This document shows, piece after piece, positions 1 through 5,550 of a stretch of 5,550 nucleotides of DNA (position 1 is the stretch's first letter; each line of letters begins with the position of its first letter). A model generated the notes under the pieces. It saw nothing but the letters and a program-made list of their open reading frames with translations. It was not told the origin of the DNA and searched no databases. The translations under genes were made by a program, and so were the position numbers. The DNA is taken from assembly GCA_913009535.1 (NCBI GenBank), contig CAJVXR010000090.1, positions 1-5,550 on the forward strand, given 5' to 3'. The DNA is from an uncultured Flavobacteriales bacterium. Its GTDB lineage: Bacteria > Bacteroidota > Bacteroidia > Flavobacteriales > Flavobacteriaceae.

Positions 1-818
1 ACAAACCTTTAAAATTACATACTGATAATACTAAAACTGAACATGGTTTTGTCTCAACTATTAATTATAATAATGATTTTCTTTCCACCTATTTAGATGG
101 TAGACAAAATGAATTAGCAAAACATGATAAGCGTATAAAACCACAAATGACTTTAAGGTCTACTTCATATAACGTAGATGGTGAGATTTTAATGGATAAG
201 TTAATAGACGATAGGGTTTGTGATTGTTGTCAAACTGATTTAGGGATAACTAAAAATAATATTCCAATAACGGTTTATAGAGACAGATCAGAAAATGAAA
301 CTAGAGATATTTACTACTCATTTTTTAAAGATTCTTTCTGGTCAGTACCAGCTGTTGTCAATAATGACAAATGGATAATTTCAGGTTGTCCTGTAAATGG
401 CCCTGCAATTTCAACTTTCAAAAATTCATCATCAGTAGTTTGGTATACTGAAGAAGAAGGTGATAGTAAATTAAAAATTGCTTTTTCTGAAAATATAATA
501 AATGGCTTTAATGATCCTATTTTAATAAATGCTAACGACCCAGTAGGTAGAGTAGATATCGAGATGATTAGTGAGACTTCATCATTAATTAGCTACATGG
601 ATATTGTAGATGGAAAAGCATATATAAAGGTACAAAAAATTGATAATATAACTGGGAATAATAAATTCATTATAATTGAAGAAATCTCCAATACTAGAGC
701 CTCAGGTTTTCCTAAAATCAATATAATTGATAATGATAAAACAATCATTACATGGACAGATGCTAAAGACAAATATAATGTTAAGACCATATTATTAAAT
801 AACTCTTACTTTGATTAA
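1..818 (+). CDS. Sialidase-like (BNR/Asp-box-type) beta-propeller protein, 5' partial
   Basis: The frame is open from the left edge (first full codon at position 3) to TAA at 816-818. The last 271 residues are visible and the N-terminus and any signal peptide lie outside. An internal ATG at 147 is not the start, because conserved-looking sequence continues upstream of it (an LDGR at visible residues 31-34). Recognisable family features, numbered from the first visible residue, are CDCC at 73-76, YRDRS at 92-96, GCPVNGP at 128-134 and GRVD at 182-185. Bacteroidota proteins with this set are usually annotated as exo-alpha-sialidase or sialidase-fold proteins. An Asp-box-like segment (AFSENIINGF, 160-169) is degenerate. 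True sialidase activity is not shown: the arginine triad cannot be assigned, and the family is largely uncharacterised. The CDCC cysteines could form a disulfide or bind metal if the protein is exported. The end of the gene overlaps the glycosyltransferase start by 8 nt, which suggests co-transcription. Confidence 0.7.
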   Translation, partial: KPLKLHTDNTKTEHGFVSTINYNNDFLSTYLDGRQNELAKHDKRIKPQMTLRSTSYNVDGEILMDKLIDDRVCDCCQTDLGITKNNIPITVYRDRSENETRDIYYSFFKDSFWSVPAVVNNDKWIISGCPVNGPAISTFKNSSSVVWYTEEEGDSKLKIAFSENIINGFNDPILINANDPVGRVDIEMISETSSLISYMDIVDGKAYIKVQKIDNITGNNKFIIIEEISNTRASGFPKINIIDNDKTIITWTDAKDKYNVKTILLNNSYFD

Positions 819-1824
819 TAATGATTTAATCAGTATAATCACTCCATTCAAGAACTCTTCAATGTATATAGAAGAGTGCATAAGCTCAATACTAAAACAA
901 ACTATTGAAAACTGGGAATTAATTATTATAGATGATTACTCTACTGATAATAGCTATGATATTGTACGAAAAATATCTTTAAATGATAAGAGGATCAAGC
1001 TTTATAAAAATAACTCAAATAATGGAATCATAGAGGCTTTAAGAATCGGATTAGATAAATCCTCAGGAAACTACATAACTAGAATGGATAGTGATGATTT
1101 AATGGATTCAATTAAATTAGAAGAACTATATACGAATCTAAAGAAAACTGGAAAAGGATTCATTTCAACCTCATGTGTAAAATATTTTTCTAAAGAAGGT
1201 ATTGGAGTAGGCTATAAAAATTATGAAGATTGGCTAAACAGTCTAATGGTTAACAAAAACAATTACACAGATATTTATAAAGAATGTGTTATACCATCTC
1301 CTAATTGGATGATTCATAAAAAGGACTTATTGGCTTGTGGCGCTTTTGATTTTGATATTTATCCTGAGGATTATGATTTGGTTTTTAGATTTTACAAAAA
1401 CAATATTAAGGTAATTTCGTCTTTAAAGAAATTACATCTTTGGAGAGATTATTCAAGTAGAACTTCTAGAACTGATGCTAATTATGCCGATAATCATTTT
1501 TTAGATTTAAAAATAAAATACTTTTTAGAATTACACTACAACTATAATTATGAATTGGTTATATGGGGAGCTGGAAAAAAAGGAAAATTGTTAGCAAAAA
1601 AATTATCTGAAAAAAAAATAGACTTTTCATGGGTATGTGATAATCCAAATAAAATTGGTAAAAACATATATAATAAAAACTTACATGATGTAAAATACCT
1701 AAATGAATTAAATAACTACCAAGCGATAATAACTGTTGCCAATAAAGAATCTCAAAAGCTAATTAAGAATTTTTTCGATTCTAAGAATTTAGAAAAAATG
1801 AAAGACTATTATTATTTTTGTTAG
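811..1824 (+). CDS. Family 2 glycosyltransferase with C-terminal Rossmann-like domain
   Basis: The protein has 337 residues. Residues 6-110 are a classic GT-A fold N-terminus: LISIITPFKN at the first strand, DD at 41-42 in IIDDYSTDNS for nucleotide binding, and D93-S-D95-D96 as the DxD-like metal/sugar-nucleotide site. E186-D187 in YPEDYDL fits the catalytic-base ED motif, followed by WR at 211-212. It should transfer a sugar from a nucleotide-sugar donor to a glycan or lipid-linked acceptor at the cytoplasmic side; donor and acceptor cannot be read. No membrane segment is evident. Residues 248-337 form a second domain starting ELVIWGAGKKGK, a glycine-rich nucleotide-binding-like loop, with CDN at 276-278. 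The TTG start at 811 is chosen because the conserved first strand begins at residue 6; the first in-frame ATG, at 862, would remove it, and an in-frame stop sits at 796-798. The only other upstream option is a rare ATA at 799. The start lies inside the preceding gene. Confidence 0.88.
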   Translation: MINNDLISIITPFKNSSMYIEECISSILKQTIENWELIIIDDYSTDNSYDIVRKISLNDKRIKLYKNNSNNGIIEALRIGLDKSSGNYITRMDSDDLMDSIKLEELYTNLKKTGKGFISTSCVKYFSKEGIGVGYKNYEDWLNSLMVNKNNYTDIYKECVIPSPNWMIHKKDLLACGAFDFDIYPEDYDLVFRFYKNNIKVISSLKKLHLWRDYSSRTSRTDANYADNHFLDLKIKYFLELHYNYNYELVIWGAGKKGKLLAKKLSEKKIDFSWVCDNPNKIGKNIYNKNLHDVKYLNELNNYQAIITVANKESQKLIKNFFDSKNLEKMKDYYYFC

Positions 1825-1850
1825 ATAATAAAAAAAAGTTTATGTCAAAT

Positions 1851-1875
1851 AAATAGAAAAGCTTTTGCTATTTTT
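1851..1875 (+). terminator. Weak hairpin plus T-run after the glycosyltransferase
   Basis: AAATAG (1851-1856) pairs with CTATTT (1868-1873). Inside it, AAAA (1857-1860) pairs with TTTT (1863-1866), with one bulged G at 1867. A short T-run (1871-1875) overlaps and follows the 3' arm. It lies 26 nt past the glycosyltransferase stop, a suitable place for an intrinsic terminator. The stem is nearly all A-T and would be weak, and such dyads arise by chance in sequence this AT-rich. Confidence 0.3.
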
Positions 1876-1912
1876 GTCAAAATTATAATTCATTTAATAT
1901 TAACTTTCATAA

Positions 1913-3169
1913 ATGAACTCACTATTAAAAGCAGTAACAATTTTAGATAAAACTAGTGAGTTTCATAATGAAAAAGTTGATATTTTAATTGAGAGTGGAT
2001 TAATTATTAATATTGATTTTAATATTAATAACCCTAAAAATTTCAAAGAAATTAACCTAACTAATCTTCATGTTTCTAGAGGCTGGTTTGATTCTAGTGT
2101 CTGTTTTGGTGAACCAGGCTTTGAAAATAGAGAGACTATAGAAAATGGATTAAAAACTGCTTCTAGGTCAGGGTTTACTGCAGTTGCTTTACAACCCAAC
2201 ACTAGTCCTGTGATTAATAATAGATCTCAAATAGAGTACATAAAACACAAATGTGTAAATAGCGTTGTAGAAATATATCCGATAGGTGCGTTAACAAGCT
2301 CAGGCTCAAACCCAAAACTCACAGAAATGTTTGATATGAAAAATGGTGGAGCCATTTGTTTTGGAAATTATAAAAAATCAATCACAAATGCTAATACTTT
2401 AAAATTAGCTCTACAATACACTTCTACATTTGGAGGAGTTGTTCTTTCTTATCCTGAAGATGAAATTTTATCAAATAATGGAGTAGTTAATGAAAATATA
2501 ATGAGTACTTCATTGGGGTTAAAAGGAAGACCTTGTTTATCTGAAGAAGTGCAGGTAATGAGAGATTTATCAATACTAGAATACTCTGGTGGCAAACTAC
2601 ATATTCCAACAATATCAACTACTAAATCTGTTGAATTAATTAGAGCTGCTAAAGCAAGAAAATTAAATGTGAGTTGCAGTGTAGCTGTTCATAATTTATT
2701 TTTTTCAGATAGTAATTTATTAGACTTTAATACAAATTTTAAAGTTTTACCACCATTAAGAACCAAAGAGGATATCAAATCTTTAATTGAAGGGGTTAAA
2801 GATGGAACAATAGACATGGTAACTTCAGATCATAATCCGTTAAATATTGAGTTAAAGAAAACAGAGTTTGATAATGCAGAATTTGGAACAATTGGGTTAG
2901 AGAGTATTTTCGGAGCATTAAACACACTTTTCTCTACTAAAATGGCTATAAAATTGCTAACATCTGGTAGGAACATTTTTAAAATTCCTCAAAATAATAT
3001 TCAAATTGGGGAAATAGCTAATTTAACTTTATTTAACCCAAACAAGGAGTATGTTTTCGCTGATAAGCATATTTTATCTAAATCTAAAAATTCTATTTTT
3101 TTAGATTCAAAATTAAGTGGCAAAGTTTATGGTGTGATAAATAAAAATAAACTCGCAATCTTTAAGTAA
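1913..3169 (+). CDS. Dihydroorotase-family protein, probably non-catalytic (pseudo-dihydroorotase)
   Basis: At 418 residues it is full length for the type I dihydroorotase/amidohydrolase family. Family landmarks are clear: FDSSVCFGEPGFENRET (59-75, normally FIDPHVHLREPG), QPNT (94-97), YPEDEIL (180-186, normally HCED), LHIPTIST (229-236, normally HVCHIST), PPLR (280-283), SDHNP (305-309) and GEIANLTLF near the C-terminus. By motif alignment the HxHxR site has become S62-x-C64-x-G66, the later two metal histidines are Y180 and T233, and the FSDDG segment is FGNYKK (150-155). Only D306 remains of the usual ligands. Catalysis of carbamoyl-aspartate cyclisation is therefore unlikely. Inactive homologues (PyrC' of Pseudomonas) have a structural role with aspartate transcarbamoylase; whether this one does is unknown. 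ATG 1913 is the first sensible start and has no Shine-Dalgarno. The stop shares one base with the next ATG, so translation is probably coupled. Automated annotation will likely say dihydroorotase (pyrC); I withhold that symbol. Confidence 0.87.
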   Translation: MNSLLKAVTILDKTSEFHNEKVDILIESGLIINIDFNINNPKNFKEINLTNLHVSRGWFDSSVCFGEPGFENRETIENGLKTASRSGFTAVALQPNTSPVINNRSQIEYIKHKCVNSVVEIYPIGALTSSGSNPKLTEMFDMKNGGAICFGNYKKSITNANTLKLALQYTSTFGGVVLSYPEDEILSNNGVVNENIMSTSLGLKGRPCLSEEVQVMRDLSILEYSGGKLHIPTISTTKSVELIRAAKARKLNVSCSVAVHNLFFSDSNLLDFNTNFKVLPPLRTKEDIKSLIEGVKDGTIDMVTSDHNPLNIELKKTEFDNAEFGTIGLESIFGALNTLFSTKMAIKLLTSGRNIFKIPQNNIQIGEIANLTLFNPNKEYVFADKHILSKSKNSIFLDSKLSGKVYGVINKNKLAIFK

Positions 3170-3828
3170 TGCTAAAAGAAGACTTGTCCATAAAATATTT
3201 AATCAAAGAGTCTACCACATCCAATAAGAACTCTCCCTTATTATTATTAATGCATGGTTTTGGAAGTAATGAAGGGGATTTACATTCTTTCGCTAATTAT
3301 CTTCCAGAAAAATATACTGTTGTTTCTATCAGAGCACCTTATACTTTACCAACTGGTGGGTATGCTTGGTATAACATTAATTTTGATAATGACATGAATA
3401 AGTTTAATGATCATAATCAAGCTAAAGATTCAATTAAATTAATAGCTAAATTTTTAGATGAGATAGTTAATAAGTATCCCATCGATTCTAATGATATCTG
3501 CCTTCTTGGTTTTAGTCAAGGAACAATTCTCAGTTATGCTCTTGGGTTGAATTACCCTGAAAGGTTTAAAAAAATAATTGGGTTTAGTGGGTATATTGAT
3601 GAAGCTATGGTATTTACCAAAATCAATAACTTAAATTACTCAAACTTAAACTTATATATTTCACACGGAACTCAGGACCCTGTAATTCCTGTTGATTGGG
3701 CTAGAAAATCAATAAAGATTCTTAAAGAAAAAAATATAAATCATAACTATAAAGAGTTTGACTCAGGACATACAATTTCAGCTGATAATTTTTATGATTT
3801 TAAAAATTGGCTTGAATCTACTAATTGA
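3169..3828 (+). CDS. Alpha/beta hydrolase, carboxylesterase/phospholipase family
   Basis: The 219 residues match the usual 200-220 of the Abhydrolase_2 (carboxylesterase/lysophospholipase-like) family. HGFGSN (29-34) supplies the oxyanion-hole region, GFSQG (114-118) is the nucleophile elbow with S116, D170 lies in SHGTQDPVIP, and H201 lies in DSGHTI. The catalytic triad is thus complete. RAPYTLPTGGYAWY (55-68) is the typical region shaping the acyl/ester pocket. No signal peptide or membrane span is visible, so it should be cytoplasmic. It should hydrolyse carboxyl esters, with the physiological substrate unknown. The ATG overlaps the stop of the dihydroorotase-like gene by one base (TAATG), so it is very probably translated by termination-reinitiation. 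Its 3' end overlaps the convergent MBL gene by 8 nt. Confidence 0.92.
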   Translation: MLKEDLSIKYLIKESTTSNKNSPLLLLMHGFGSNEGDLHSFANYLPEKYTVVSIRAPYTLPTGGYAWYNINFDNDMNKFNDHNQAKDSIKLIAKFLDEIVNKYPIDSNDICLLGFSQGTILSYALGLNYPERFKKIIGFSGYIDEAMVFTKINNLNYSNLNLYISHGTQDPVIPVDWARKSIKILKEKNINHNYKEFDSGHTISADNFYDFKNWLESTN

Positions 3829-4588
3829 TGTTTAAGCTTAATTCATCATACGCTAAAAAAATATTTTTAGGTAATATTTTTTCAACTTCTTTATGAAAAC
3901 CTAAATTATGACTAATATGAGTAAAATAACAAGCCTTCGGGTTTATTTTATTTACAAGTTCAATCGCCTCAGTTAGATTCAAATGCGAATGATGCTCTTC
4001 TATTCTTAAACAGTTTAAAACAAGAACATTTAAGTTTGAAAGTTTTTTTATTTCCTTTTCTGAAATAGTCTTCATATCAGTTATATATGCAAAGTTTTTA
4101 ATTCTAAAACCAAATACTTGGAGCTTGTTATGATAAACATTCACAGGTACTATTTCTAAACCATTTACATTAAAAGAATTATTATTGATTACTATCGGAT
4201 TAATTACAGGGATACCAGGATACATATTTTTATTATCAAATATATAGTCATAGCGTCTTTTTAAATTCTTTACAACTCTATTGTGAGCATAGACGTTAAT
4301 ATCTCCATGATGAAAGTAAAAAGGCCTTAAATCGTCTAATCCAGCTACGTGATCACTATGTTCATGTGTAAAAAATAATCCGTTAATCTTACCGCATCCG
4401 ACTCTAAGCATTTGATATCTAAAATCTGGGCCGCAATCTATTACATAATTAAATGTTTTCCAATTTACTAAAATAGAGGATCGTAGTCTTCGATCTTTTT
4501 TATCAGTACTCTTGCAAACAGGATGATTACTTCCAATTACGGGAATACCCTGTGATGTGCCAGTACCCAAAAAAGTAATTTTTAGCAT
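3821..4588 (-). CDS. PhnP-like MBL-fold metallo-hydrolase
   Basis: This 255-residue protein opens with FLGTGTSQGIP (6-16), the typical first strand of the RNase Z/PhnP-like branch of the metallo-beta-lactamase fold. The metal centre is complete: THEHSDH at 74-80 (H75, H77, D79, H80), probable H153 in NVYHNK, D171 in YITDMK, and H224 in YFTHISH. The C-terminal AYDEL (246-250) corresponds to the family's YDGL ending. PhnP itself is a cyclic phosphodiesterase, so phosphodiester hydrolysis is the best guess, but the substrate is unknown and nothing nearby points to phosphonate metabolism. The GCxCxxC structural-zinc loop of PhnP appears here as G19-SNHPV-C25, keeping one Cys with a His in place of another; I recall the same variant in flavobacterial relatives. 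It is cytoplasmic, with no signal peptide. It converges with the esterase and diverges from the gene at 4685. Confidence 0.9.
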   Translation of the reverse strand: MLKITFLGTGTSQGIPVIGSNHPVCKSTDKKDRRLRSSILVNWKTFNYVIDCGPDFRYQMLRVGCGKINGLFFTHEHSDHVAGLDDLRPFYFHHGDINVYAHNRVVKNLKRRYDYIFDNKNMYPGIPVINPIVINNNSFNVNGLEIVPVNVYHNKLQVFGFRIKNFAYITDMKTISEKEIKKLSNLNVLVLNCLRIEEHHSHLNLTEAIELVNKINPKACYFTHISHNLGFHKEVEKILPKNIFLAYDELSLNIN

Positions 4589-4603
4589 AATAAAATATTA
4601 TCA

Positions 4604-4635
4604 TAAAAATAGAATATTTTTCTTTGGCAGAACAA
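4604..4635 (-). promoter_or_regulatory. Possible promoter for the MBL-fold hydrolase gene
   Basis: Reading the minus strand, a TTG (plus-strand CAA 4633-4635) is followed after 21 nt by TATTTTTA (plus-strand 4604-4611). This resembles the Bacteroidota TTG / TAnnTTTG arrangement, but the final G is missing. The start codon at 4588 would be close behind, giving a very short leader. The match is weak and the region is AT-rich. Confidence 0.25.
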
Positions 4636-4650
4636 TTTTTAATACATTTG
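4623..4650 (+). promoter_or_regulatory. Bacteroidota-type promoter for the gene at 4685
   Basis: TACATTTG at 4643-4650 is a perfect match to the Bacteroidota -7 consensus TAnnTTTG. A TTTG at 4623-4626 lies 16 nt upstream, slightly closer than the usual 17-23 nt from the -33 element. Transcription would start around 4656, leaving a leader of about 30 nt before ATG 4685. ATACA-TT-TGTAT (4642-4653) forms a small dyad across the -7 box and might be an operator, though chance is as likely. Confidence 0.5.
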
Positions 4651-4684
4651 TATATGTAATTTTTTATGTTATAAATTCTAAGAA

Positions 4685-5550
4685 ATGGATATAATTCATA
4701 ATGGCGATTCTGTAGTAAATACTGTTCCTACTACTAAGCAGAAAGCTTTGAAAATTAACTTAAATAAAAATATTTACGGATCATTTGCTGAAATAGGTGC
4801 TGGGCAAGAAACTGTCAGACAATTTTTTAGAGCTGGAGGAGCATCCAGTACAATAGCTAAATCAATGTCCGCTTATGATAAAGATTTTAGTGATGCTATT
4901 TATGGAATAGAAAATGACAAGAGATATGTTACTGAAAAAAGGTTAAGAAAAATGCTTGTTTGGGAAACGAATTTAATAGAAAAGAGATTAACTCGTGACA
5001 AGCATCCTGATAAATTGTTTTTTTCTTTTGCCAATACGGTAGCGACGATTGATTTTGCAAAAAAATTCAAAGGTCATGGTTGGGTAGGTATAAAATTTCA
5101 AGTAGAGCCTGGTGGTGATTATAATGAAATAATTATACACATTAGATTTAAAGAAAATGTAGCAAGACTTCAACAAGAAACTTTAGGGATATTAGGTACA
5201 AACCTAATTTATAGTGCTTTTTATAAATTTAATAAACCAAAGAAGTTATTAAAATATTTATATGACAACCTAGATAAAGATCAACTAGAAATAGATACTA
5301 TAAATTTTTCTGGTCCAATATTTAAGAATGTTGATAATAGATTGATTAGTTTACAATTGGTGAAAAAAGGGATGACAGATGCAGTGATGTTTTCTCCTGA
5401 TGGTAAAAATGTATTACCTGCAAAAATTTTATATAAAAAAAATATCTTAGCTCTAAGAGGAAGCTTTAGACCAGTAACTAAAGTAAATGTTGAAATGTAC
5501 TTAAATTCTATTAAGTTATTTTTAAAACAAAAAAATGTTGACTTAGATAA
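4685..5550 (+). CDS. Conserved protein of unknown function (FAEIGAGQE family), 3' partial
   Basis: The frame is open from ATG 4685 to the right edge, giving 288 complete codons without a stop. An in-frame TAA at 4679-4681 immediately precedes the start, so ATG 4685 is the most upstream possible start. Marked motifs are FAEIGAGQE (34-42), FFRAGGAS (47-54), AKSMSAYD (58-65), SDAIYG (69-74), FANTVATI (115-122), GHGWVGIKFQ (130-139), GTNLIYSAFY (171-180) and LRGSFRPVT (257-265). I recognise this from memory as a widespread conserved family. Databases often label it TonB-dependent receptor, or occasionally a nicotinamide-nucleotide enzyme. Nothing visible supports a receptor: no signal peptide, no plug domain and no beta-barrel pattern. 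GAGQE loosely resembles a glycine-rich nucleotide-binding turn, which is only suggestive. The protein is probably cytoplasmic. It has its own promoter-like region and is divergent from the MBL gene. Confidence 0.85.
   Translation, partial: MDIIHNGDSVVNTVPTTKQKALKINLNKNIYGSFAEIGAGQETVRQFFRAGGASSTIAKSMSAYDKDFSDAIYGIENDKRYVTEKRLRKMLVWETNLIEKRLTRDKHPDKLFFSFANTVATIDFAKKFKGHGWVGIKFQVEPGGDYNEIIIHIRFKENVARLQQETLGILGTNLIYSAFYKFNKPKKLLKYLYDNLDKDQLEIDTINFSGPIFKNVDNRLISLQLVKKGMTDAVMFSPDGKNVLPAKILYKKNILALRGSFRPVTKVNVEMYLNSIKLFLKQKNVDLD

Noticed and set aside
593..790. Minus-strand open frame of 65 codons opposite the sialidase-like gene
   Set aside because: It lies wholly antisense to a well-supported gene and is hydrophobic and low in complexity, as expected from the complement of AT-rich coding sequence. 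It has no recognisable motif.
1873..1908. Promoter-like TTTG (1873-1876) and TAACTTTC (1901-1908) ahead of the dihydroorotase-like gene
   Set aside because: The -7 box lacks the final G, the spacing is 24 nt, just beyond the usual range, and transcription would begin at about the start codon itself. Too weak to annotate.
3853..3870. Near-palindrome CTAAAAAAATATTTTTAG as a terminator for the esterase
   Set aside because: It is entirely A-T apart from its end bases, lies inside the MBL coding region where it encodes part of the C-terminus, and has no following T-run on the plus strand.
4624..4640. Sigma-54 promoter starting TTGGCA
   Set aside because: The -24 half matches, but the -12 half reads TTTT rather than TTGC, and a perfect TAnnTTTG box next to it explains the region better.
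4988..5176. Minus-strand open frame of 62 codons opposite the gene at 4685
   Set aside because: It is antisense to a continuous, motif-rich coding frame and resembles no family.
1..5550. CRISPR array, tRNA/rRNA, insertion sequence, toxin-antitoxin pair or phage genes
   Set aside because: No regularly spaced repeats, cloverleaf-like GC-rich segments, terminal inverted repeats, transposase motifs or small paired frames were seen. The intergenic gaps are under 100 nt.

Overview
The window is strongly AT-rich and gene-dense. It uses no recognisable Shine-Dalgarno sites, and a good TAnnTTTG-type -7 box lies ahead of the last gene. The protein sequences also look like those of the Bacteroidota. 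Together these suggest a member of the Flavobacteriia, probably a small-genome marine or otherwise AT-rich relative of the Flavobacteriaceae. This assignment is an inference from style and family recognition; no marker gene such as rRNA is present.

Layout. (1) Positions 1-818 (+) hold the 3' part of a sialidase-like beta-propeller protein, cut by the window edge. (2) Positions 811-1824 (+), overlapping it by 8 nt and apparently starting at TTG, encode a family 2 glycosyltransferase with an extra C-terminal Rossmann-like domain. (3) An 88-nt gap with a weak hairpin/T-run follows. (4) Positions 1913-3169 (+) encode a dihydroorotase-family protein in which the HxH metal motif and most other expected metal ligands are replaced, so it looks non-catalytic. 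It shares one base (TAATG) with (5) 3169-3828 (+), a serine alpha/beta hydrolase of the carboxylesterase/phospholipase type with an intact catalytic triad. (6) Positions 3821-4588 (-) encode a PhnP-like metallo-beta-lactamase-fold hydrolase that converges on the esterase with an 8-nt 3' overlap. (7) A 96-nt divergent intergenic region carries promoter-like boxes. (8) Positions 4685-5550 (+) begin a large cytoplasmic protein of uncharacterised function, cut by the right edge.

How the genes relate. The pseudo-dihydroorotase and the esterase are almost certainly co-translated, but no shared pathway can be read from the sequence. The sialidase-like protein and the glycosyltransferase may be co-transcribed and both suggest carbohydrate work, though this is weak. 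The MBL hydrolase and the final gene are divergently transcribed from one short region and could share regulation. No mobile element, CRISPR array, tRNA or rRNA was found. The most interesting item is the apparently inactivated yet full-length, intact dihydroorotase homologue. I did not find a clearly new multi-gene system.
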